Source: Cliona cf. orientalis (taxonomy: Eukaryota > Porifera > Demospongiae > Clionaida > Clionaidae). Taken from it: 64,000 nucleotides of DNA. The stretch spans positions 5,332,001 through 5,396,000 of the forward strand of contig OZ005705.1 in NCBI GenBank assembly GCA_963930775.1, in the 5' to 3' direction. This document shows positions 56,646 to 64,000 of this stretch, piece by piece; the stretch's first letter is position 1, and each line of letters begins with the position of its first letter. Made by a program: the position numbers and the translations under genes. The notes under the pieces are model-generated. The model saw nothing but the letters and a program-made list of their open reading frames with translations. It ran no database searches and had not been told where the DNA came from.

Positions 56646-57080
56646 CCTCAAGACTTAGCTAAAGCTATAGATTTGTATTTCTGATCAGGCCATAAATTTT
56701 ATAGCCTATTCTTTGACACTGCACCCACGCACTTGAATTAGTTTGTACCCAAGGTATGCATGGGCATGTAAATAGGGAAATTTAAAGTATAATGGACTAA
56801 CCTATAAAGACGGATCTGGAGCCAGCTAGTCTAGTCTCGTGGTATTCTTGTGTGAATTCTGGGAAACTGGCTTGTGGTGTTGTGGTGAACTAATAATGGT
56901 GAAAATGTCCTGCCTATAATATATAGCTACCACCCACATCCCTGTGTGATATGGATGAGACCACCAAAATTTAATACTAGAGGCCTAATATTATCACAAT
57001 ACATGTAACAGTAACTCTAGTCTTAAACAGCATACTTCATCTAGCTAATCAGTGTGTTCTAAGTTCGAAGTTTGGCAGCA

Positions 57081-57338
57081 TCAATTCAGAACTATGCTCC
57101 ACAGCATAATTAAAGCGGCGATGATCACATATACTCCACGAGGTACCACAGACACTCCTCCACTAGTGCCAGTACCTCCAGTAGTAGTTGGGCAGCCAGT
57201 GGGTTTGACTGCATTATCACCAGCTGCCAGCCTCTCACAGCATGACTGAGGCTCAAAGCAGTTGCACTGGTCTGGAGCCTGGTAGGGGCAGCTGACTTGC
57301 GGTAGACCATCATTGACCAATTCAAATATTCCTGGGTC
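57081..57338 (-). pseudogene. Isolated MOXD-like last exon, copy c
   Basis: 258 bp, same length and phase as exon 13 of the complete gene, with acceptor (TTCAG) at 57339. Encodes DPGIFELVNDGLPQVSCPYQ, the Cys-rich block, and a hydrophobic tail ending MLWSIVLN and stop. No internal stop. Lies upstream (gene sense) of the complete MOXD gene and downstream of the decayed copy B, so it may be the terminal exon of that older gene. Listed as pseudogene because exons 9-12 of B were not found. Confidence 0.7.
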
Positions 57339-57713
57339 CTGAATAAATTAATTTCAATGAAGAGTTAGATTTAGTATGCTAATTACTAAAGCACTGCACT
57401 GAGGGACACTTAATTAATCGAATACAACATGTAACCATAATGTAAGGAACTCGATTCCTGGAATTTTATGAATCCAATAGATCTGCTTCAAAATTATGTT
57501 GTGGTGAACTAATAATGGTTAAAAGTGTCCTACTTATAGCTACACCCACATCCTTGTGTGACAAAGGAGAATAAAAAACTATAATATGCACCACCAAAAT
57601 TATGTAACTAGGGGCCTAATAATATCACAATAACAGTAATTCTATAATTATAGTATAAAACAGCATGCTTCATCTAGCTAATCAGTGCGTTCTAAGTTTG
57701 AAGTTGGGCAGCA

Positions 57714-57971
57714 TCAATTCAGAACTATGCTCCACAGCATAACTACAGCAGCGATGATCACGTACACTCCACGAGGTACCACAACCACTCCTCCACTAGT
57801 GCCAGTACTTCCAGTAGTAGTTGGGCAGCCAGTGGGTTTGACTGCATTATCACCAGCTGCCAGCCTCTCACAGCATGACTGAGGCTCAAAGCAGTTGCAC
57901 TGGTCTGGAGCCTGGTAGGGGCAGCTGACTTGTGGTAGACCATCACCGACAAATTCAAACATTCCTGAGTC
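57714..57971 (-). pseudogene. Isolated MOXD-like last exon, copy d
   Basis: Second copy in the tandem repeat, also 258 bp and open (starts DSGMFEFVGDGLPQVSCPYQ, ends MLWSIVLN). Differs from copy c at few sites, for example GTSGGVVVV against GTSGGVSVV. Confidence 0.7.
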
Positions 57972-58865
57972 CTGAATAAATTAATTTCAATGAAGAGTTA
58001 GATTTAGTATGCTAATTACTAAAGCACTGCACTGAGGGACACTTAATTAATTGAATACAACATATGATCCAATGTAATTGTAACGTAAGAAACTCGATTC
58101 CTGCATTATTTGTATGAATTCAATAAAAATAATAGATCTAGCTACTTCAAAACAACGAGGGCTATGACTGCTATTAGTTATCAATTGCAACCAGCCTATT
58201 GATCACATAATATGACAGTCACTTAATGGCTAGCATCATGTTTCAACTGTGCATATTACATCCCCATCCCCAGTATAAATTTACTTTTTTGCGGTTATAA
58301 GGTAATTATGATGTAATTATGATGTAACCTATGTCGTCATAGCGCTAAAATTCAGAGCCTTTACAGAACACTTCTGAGACCTGAAAATCGATAGAATCAT
58401 ATATTAACTTACATACATACCCAGCGAATACATTAAAAGCTGAGTGCTACTTTCTCCGACAAGTAATGCTGGCCGAATTTCACGCGTTCTCTTGGCTGAC
58501 GTAATCCTGTGGATAAATAAAGCTAGCCTTGCGCTATTTATAGCACGCGTCATGCCACGACCGATCTGAAGTTTGGAAGCTGTACCGTGCTGTCGAGTTC
58601 ATCTCCTTTGATTGAAGCATCGAAACTCGAAGTCGAGAGTCGGTCTTAGACTCCATCTCTGCGATTGAGGCCCCGGCATCGATGTGTATATTGACGACCT
58701 TTTACCACATACTGGGGATGTGGTCAAGTTTTTCATTGAAGCTCAATTAGTGTCCCTTACCAGCCCTTCCTATATATGCAAAGAGATAGAGGGTCTAGTA
58801 TATACCCATGAAGGAACCTATAATAATAATATTTACTTCCGTTTGTTTCTTCAGCTACAAGAAGA

Positions 58866-59013
58866 CAGCTATTAGCTACTAAGCCCACGGAAGGTGGTGC
58901 AGTTTTCTTGGAAATGTAAGGTGGTGCAGTTTTCTTGGAAATGTATCGTTACAATATATGATCTAATTACATTTCCAAGAAAACTGCACCACCTTCCGTG
59001 GGCTTTAATAGCT
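58866..59013. repeat. Foldback repeat with internal direct repeat
   Basis: AAGCCCACGGAAGGTGGTGC..TTTCTTGGAAATGTA, then a second AAGGTGGTGCAGTTTTCTTG, then the full inverse ending CCTTCCGTGGGCTT. About 40-bp stem. Confidence 0.85.
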
Positions 59014-59038
59014 GTCATTTTTATGTATGATCTAATTA

Positions 59039-59680
59039 ATCCTCGCCGCAAAGCATAGGCGGAGGGTTACTGAAATTGTTTGGCAATTTTTGTCCGTCCG
59101 TCCGTCCGCCCAGTGGAATAGTAGTGTATATACAGCTGTTGCAACTTGCCAGTCTGTGTTTACATGGCACCTACCTCAACTACATGACTGATTGCCATTC
59201 TGTGCTTTGCTGGTCAGTTGCAGTGACAATGGGTATCAAACAATGCTAGTTCAAAAGCGAGTCACCTTGACACAGTATTATGCTGTTGTGCTTGCTTTTG
59301 GACCAATAAAGGTTCTGAGTCGATGCTCTAGTATTAGCTATACAGACGACTGGATGTATAAGAGCATTGGGATGTTGTCAGCAAAAAGCCATCAAGCTTG
59401 GAAATCAAGGAAATTATTTTATTTTAGGTAATCATCACTTTAGGATGCGTATTATACGATATCTTGTCAAGAACCATTGGTGTGCTTCTCGTCCAGAGAG
59501 AGCTTAGTCGCCAATTGAGCAAATTTAATGATGCCATATCTCTCAAATAAAACATTTTCAGCAAAGTCAGTGAACCTACATGTATAAGGAATTCTCATTT
59601 TGGACGTATATAAAAGGAGGCATGTGGATATACAGCTAGTATGACTACCACATCAGCCCCTCACGCATACGCCAAGGGTT
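59039..59680 (+). mobile_element. GTCCG-repeat MITE family, full-looking copy (~640 bp)
   Basis: Begins AATCCTCGCCGCAAAGCATA..GGAGGGTTACTG, followed by GTCCGTCCGTCCGTCC. Ends near ACGCCAAGGGTTAT. Shares the GCCATTCTGTGCTTTGCTGG segment with the copy at 4740-4982. No coding region recognised. Confidence 0.65.
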
Positions 59681-59699
59681 ATAAAAATTATTAATTTGG

Positions 59700-61385
59700 T
59701 ACCAAGACTAAAGATATTTACCAGCAAGATGAGTGTGCAGAGCACTGGCAAAGATTTGGATGCCACCATCTGGGAGGTACTGTGCATGGATGTATAGGTC
59801 AGTTAATTTTATCCAATAGTAACTATTATTCTACGTACATTTTCTGTATAATTAGCTGTACAGATTCCTCCAATCATGTAGTTAGGTGCTCCAGGAGGTA
59901 CGACCATAAAAGAAGTTACACTATGACCTAGGAACATTATTCCGGCATCATGCATGCTCTCTAGGAGTATTTGTGTAGTAAAATCTTATTCCTGAGCTGT
60001 CGGTTACACCTATAGTATATGGTAACGTGGAGCATCAGGTAAAGCCATTCTTATACATAAAGCTCAGTAATGATTGCTTAAGTTCTAATATACCTTCCAG
60101 CATATCAGGATTGTCATAGTGCATCTCTATTACTGTATGTTGGGCCTCTCCATCACCTCCTATCAGCAGTGCCACATTGTCAGGATATACAAAATCCTAT
60201 TATTATTAAGTGATAACTATTTTAATTGCTATTGATGATGTATTTTTATAACATACCCCTCCTCCAACAGCCCATGCTGCAATGAGAACTCCCTGACTAC
60301 CACCCCTGCAAGCACTGACGTCATTAGATACAGCATGGCAGGGACCAGTTTCACCAACACAGGTAGCATTCAGCGGACTTGAACATAAGTATACCAGCAT
60401 GTAATGGACAAAAGCACACACATGGGGTGCAATAACAGGAGATGCCTATAATACAAGACCAGAATAAAAGAATAGTTAATAAGTGTCACAAGTGCCTATA
60501 GATCTCATAGATCTATGAAGGTATAACATGGAAACAAAGTCCATGCATACATAGATCTAGTTATTACCCTGGTGACATATTTTGTTGCAAGTCTGACGTC
60601 TTCAGGTGATATTAATTTATAGAGCAGATTAACTGTGACTACCTAGCTTCGTTCTCAGTTCAAAGCTTTGACACCAGTAAGTAGTTGACTCACTGTGTAT
60701 AGTAATCTGTCATTTAAAATTATATAGCACCATTATTATGAATCATGAGATCTGTGTCTTTCTCACATTTGATATTGCAAGATCGAATGATCGACTGCAG
60801 ATCAGCAGGTTCACCGGGAGGGCTGGCCAGTCCTCCAAGGAGGTTGATACTGGCTGAATGCTGATGGCTATGAGCTACTGCAGTCTCTCCAAGAGGATCA
60901 GATGGATCACTGTTGCTGAAGCTCCATATGATGCGAGTTATTCCAACCTGCATGATATCATAGATTCAAGCCTGAAGAGATTCAACTCATAATATTGTGC
61001 CCCCATGCATAGACCACCAGTGTTGCCTGTGCTTGATGATCGAGGGCTGCCATATCCCGGTAGTACTAGGTAAGACTAGTGATTTTTGTGTTTTTAGGTG
61101 CTGCATTTTTTATTAATTACATGAAGGTATGATTTTCCATCTGCAGCAATCCATCCTATGACCACGTTAGATCCAGGCATCTGTCCGTTGGGAGAAACTC
61201 CAAAACCAACCCAGCCCATGGTACTGACGTTCACAGCAAAGTGAATGGTCCCAGCTGCAACGCTGTAGTTCCAGTAGAGTATCCTTGGTCATCAAACAGC
61301 ACCTTCTGGAAGGGATACTTTGAGCTGAGCTCGACTTGCGTGCCTGTTGCCAGCAGAGGCAGCAAACACAAAACAAAGAGAGCTT
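59700..61385 (-). pseudogene. MOXD-like gene B, decayed (exons 1, 3-8 recognisable)
   Basis: Exon 1 (~61120-61385) has two 10-bp deletions relative to the complete gene, destroying the frame. Exon 2 is missing through a deletion joining introns 1 and 2 (~61075). Exon 3 (~60767-60951) has a 4-bp insertion, and exon 4 (~60575-60715) is split by extra sequence. Exon 5 (~60255-60425) has VHYMLVYLC where the active gene has VHHMLVYLC, losing a copper ligand. Exons 6 and 8 keep EMHYDNP and LHTHLAG. Exon 7 (~59840-60008) is frameshifted. Exons 9-12 were not found. Confidence 0.8.
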
Positions 61386-62469
61386 CATCCTCAAGACTTA
61401 TAATTAGCTAAAGCCTAACCTTTGACACTGCACCCAAGCACTTGAATTAGTTTGTACCCAAGGTATGCATGGGCATGTAAATAGGGAAATTTACAACCTA
61501 GACAGAGCCAGTTAGTCTAACCGTATTACTAAGTCTAGTCTTGTGGCCTTCTTGCATCACCATGGTAGTGCTATTGTGATTTAAAAGAATTTATACCGGG
61601 GACCCGCAGGCTTACATCACCTAGCTACTCCTATAATGATCAGATCATTGACACTACTACACTATCTTTGCTTGAAACGTGTGGGATAAATATTTGAAAT
61701 GTATATGAACAATAGAATGATGTTTGAATGGTGCTTGAATTTATAAGATGTCTGGTGCTTCTCTTGCAAGTCGTTGTTTGAATTTTTTATTTATTGTTGG
61801 AAAAATATTTGAAACATATCTCGCAAATTATTATGTGTGTGAAAAATATCAAAATTTATACTAATTTCATGTGAAACTTTTCAAATATTATTTTGTTGTA
61901 TATGAATAATATTTGAAATGTACTTTAACATATGAAAAGAATTCAAACAATAATTGAGGTGTATATGAATGATACTTGAATTGTACATCACTAAAATATG
62001 TGAAACTTTTCAGTGCATAGATCTATATGAATAATATTTGAACTGTACTTCTTTCAGTGCATGTATGAATAATATTTGAACTATACTTTAACATTTTTAT
62101 GTGTGAAAAATTCCAACTGCAATTGAATTATATTTAAATCATTCCGACCATTTAATTTTGTGTGAAAAATATGACATCATTGTCAATGCTAGTATCACGT
62201 GATCAGGAGGGCAGTTTAAATTTTGAACTTGATTTGAACGCAGCCTAGCAGCAGGTAGCTATATAGCTTGCTACATGATGAAGAAATGGTCAATAAAGAA
62301 GGCTAATAAACATCGAGAGTCTCAAGGTTTTCATTAAACTATCTAGCCGATACGGATAAAGCGCCACCGATGTCAAGGAGGTTGATTTACTAAGCTGTGT
62401 GATATGAAGGCTCTAGACCGAAATCAACGTTGAGATCATCAGTCACAAGCCAACAAGTAGGTAAGTATA
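61386..62469. other. AT-rich stretch with a degenerate repeated motif
   Basis: Between about 61690 and 62170 the string GAATAATATTTGAA(A/C)TGTAC and variants recurs at irregular 60-100 bp intervals, together with TGTGAAA(A/C)(A/T)TTTCA. No open frame of note and no clear unit length. The rest holds nothing I can identify. Confidence 0.5.
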
Positions 62470-62761
62470 ATGCACCTATCAATGTAATGCCCCACTACCC
62501 CCCTCCCGGGCACCATAGGGGCTAGGTGGGGATTTGACTAATGAACTCGTCAACTTCCCGTAAGGTGGGGCCAGCCTCGTCTGTCAAATCCCCACTCTAT
62601 CCCCCTTCCAGGGTGGGGAAATGATAGGGGATTTGACAAATATCGAATACATGCATGTCAAATGCCCCTATCTGGGGCTTGGTTTTCTATGTCAATCCCC
62701 CTGTGTTTCCCCCTATAGCGCCCGGGAGGGGGGTAGTGGGGCATTATATTGATAGGTGCAT
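62470..62761. mobile_element. 292-bp TIR element with ~40-bp GC-rich ends
   Basis: Starts ATGCACCTATCAATGTAATG then CCCCACTACCCCCCTCCCGGGC, and ends with the near-perfect inverse. Between the arms, GGGGATTTGAC-type strings recur in both orientations. Non-coding. Confidence 0.85.
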
Positions 62762-63198
62762 AAATGTAGCTAAATACGCTAGCAATCCTCAGTCAGCTCT
62801 AAATTTGTTAGTTTGTCCTTTATTTTCTAATTAGTGCCCCCTCCCTCTCTCTGTCTCTTTCTCTTTTCCCCCGGCATGCTTTCCTTGGCTTTAGTTCTTG
62901 TGATGGATACAATTGGTTCTTAGCCTTGTACCCAGGCCTTTTGAGAAGGAGGAAAAAGGGCCTGGTACACACTGTGTGCATGTGTTATTAAATTTTAGTA
63001 AAAGCTGGGAATTCGTATTTTTGTCCATAATGTGAACCTTGATCTACTACTTGAAAAATCATTTTGTTGGCAGCATTTCGGGCTAAAGATGCCTGCTATG
63101 ACCAATTTAGCTATATAGCACAAGCGAGCAACATCGACAGAAGATCAATAAAGAAGCTAGAAGGACAGTGACGTACTCACGTTTAGTAAGATGAATAA
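62762..63198. other. Non-coding stretch
   Basis: No gene or paired repeat seen; a pyrimidine-rich patch lies at about 62838-62872. Confidence 0.5.
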
Positions 63199-63574
63199 TT
63201 CGTGATCTTGCAAGGGTCTGCAAGACCTGAAGTGAGGTCAGAATTGTATGAGGAGCTGAGGGCAAGAATATGACAGTGTGTTTAGTCTTCCTCTTATGCA
63301 ATCCGACAGCAAGTTCCAAGACTAATTAAATTTTAACTCACGTGACCCCAACCACGCCTACTTCCACCCGCTCCTTGGCGCCTTTTCCAGTCTTCTTCTG
63401 CAACTCCTACATTATATTATGCATTGAAAGGGTGGGCACCTTAAGTTATTATAATGTGCAAAGTATAATAATAATATTATACTGGGTGGGATACTGTCAT
63501 ATTCTTGCCCTCAGCTCCTCATACAATTCTGACCTCACTTCAGGTCTTGCAGACCCTTGCAAGATCACGAATTG
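63199..63574. repeat. Large inverted repeat (~80-bp arms, ~210-bp centre)
   Basis: GATCTTGCAAGGGTCTGCAA..GAGGGCAAGAATATGACAGT (63203-63278) is mirrored at 63494-63570. GAATATGACAGTGTGTT occurs again in direct orientation at 63596-63612, so one arm end is present three times. It lies about 240 bp from the tyrosine-recombinase gene end and may belong to the same element. Confidence 0.85.
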
Positions 63575-63814
63575 TACTTCGGAGCTTCAGGCTGCGAATA
63601 TGACAGTGTGTTGTTCAAAGCCATTAATAATTATTACTGTGAGAGCATTTCATTGCCATGGATTACTGCATGGACAAAGATAATCAATCATCATGATCAT
63701 GGTAAATTCATTTCAATCTGTAGACCATAATAATTGTACAGTCTCATAATAAATTAATATAATATTATGAAAGTGAATCACCACTGAATAACAATAATCA
63801 TAATCATTCAAGTT

Positions 63815-64000
63815 TCACTTCCTGGCAAGGGATGTGAGAATTGACTTAGGAGACCTCTCCATAGGTCTGTAATAAAATCTTTTAAATGTGCTGTCTGATG
63901 ACCAGTCGGCAACACTGAGAATATCGGAGACTGACATGCCCTGCATGTTTGCAGCTGTGGCAGCCGCTCCTCTTACTGAATGAGCCTTAAACTCATCTCC
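63815..64000 (-). CDS. Tyrosine recombinase C-terminus, partial (runs off the right edge)
   Basis: - strand reading from the window edge to TGA at 63815-63817 gives 61 residues: GDEFKAHSVRGAAATAANMQ, then GMSVSDILSVADWSSDST, then FKRFYYRPMERS and a basic end. This is the C-terminal catalytic block of tyrosine recombinases of eukaryotic mobile elements: His-x-x-Arg in HSVR, Trp in ADW, and the nucleophile Tyr in the FYY pair. Such domains belong to Crypton, DIRS or Ngaro-type elements. Neighbouring reverse transcriptase or RNase H genes, if any, would lie beyond 64000. It carries no start codon within the window. Confidence 0.8.
   Translation of the reverse strand, partial: GDEFKAHSVRGAAATAANMQGMSVSDILSVADWSSDSTFKRFYYRPMERSPKSILTSLARK

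Larger units (their letters stand above)
56877..58140. repeat. ~630-bp tandem duplication containing the MOXD last exon
   Basis: GTTGTGGTGAACTAATAATGG at 56879 recurs at 57499, and AAGAGTTAGATTTAGTATGC at 57359 recurs at 57990. The two units (about 56877-57496 and 57497-58140) each hold one last-exon copy. Confidence 0.85.

Noticed and set aside
63107-63683. Open frames 63107-63319 (-) and 63342-63683 (+)
   Set aside because: Both run through the arms of the inverted repeat and have no recognisable domain.

Overview
The window looks like nuclear DNA of an animal with small, intron-rich genes, most probably a demosponge. The signs are about 40-45% GC intergenic DNA full of TACATG/ATGTAC runs and TAGCTAGC strings, introns of 55 to 2,000 bp with GT-AG borders, animal-type gene families (CLN7/MFSD8, a TRIO/Kalirin-type GEF-kinase, a clan-3 cytochrome P450, a copper monooxygenase of the DBH/MOXD1 family), and many short terminal-inverted-repeat elements. 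Species assignment is inference. All gene models were built by hand from splice sites and reading phase. Each of the six full models is open from start to stop with every intron phase matching. Layout: (1) 1-15.8 kb, + strand: three tandem MFSD8/CLN7-like lysosomal transporter genes with the same ten-exon structure (609, 617 and 567 aa). (2) 17.2-30.4 kb, - strand: one 18-exon gene for an 868-aa protein with a DH-PH GEF module, a probable SH3-like segment and a C-terminal kinase, equivalent to the short C-terminal half of TRIO/Kalirin. (3) 30.06-53.66 kb: a direct duplication of a roughly 8-kb unit. The unit holds the promoter and first exon of the GEF-kinase gene, a complete 13-exon P450 gene (536 aa), a decayed MOXD 3' fragment, and the 3' half of a MOXD-like gene. 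The left copy has only a broken MOXD 3' half. The right copy runs into a complete 13-exon MOXD-like gene (643 aa, 52.6-56.6 kb). (4) 56.9-61.4 kb: two tandem copies of the MOXD last exon and a second, decayed MOXD gene. (5) 61.4-64.0 kb: no host gene seen; TIR and inverted-repeat elements, then the C-terminus of a tyrosine recombinase running off the right edge on the - strand. The two duplicate copies act as each other's 'empty site'. Insertions present in only one copy can therefore be delimited to the base: a PIF/Harbinger-like element (TSD TTA), a 493-bp element with a 5-bp TSD, a Mutator-like element with a 9-bp TSD, and a 6.26-kb foldback-like composite with a 6-bp TSD. That composite has swallowed a LINE and a further Mutator-like element. 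The main points for follow-up are this insertion record, the mosaic (gene-conversion-like) pattern among MFSD8 copies and MOXD copies, the stranded promoter/exon 1 of the GEF-kinase gene placed upstream of a MOXD fragment, and a recurring GTAAAGGTCGTCAA-type motif near gene starts and inside some mobile elements. No CRISPR array, rRNA or tRNA was recognised.
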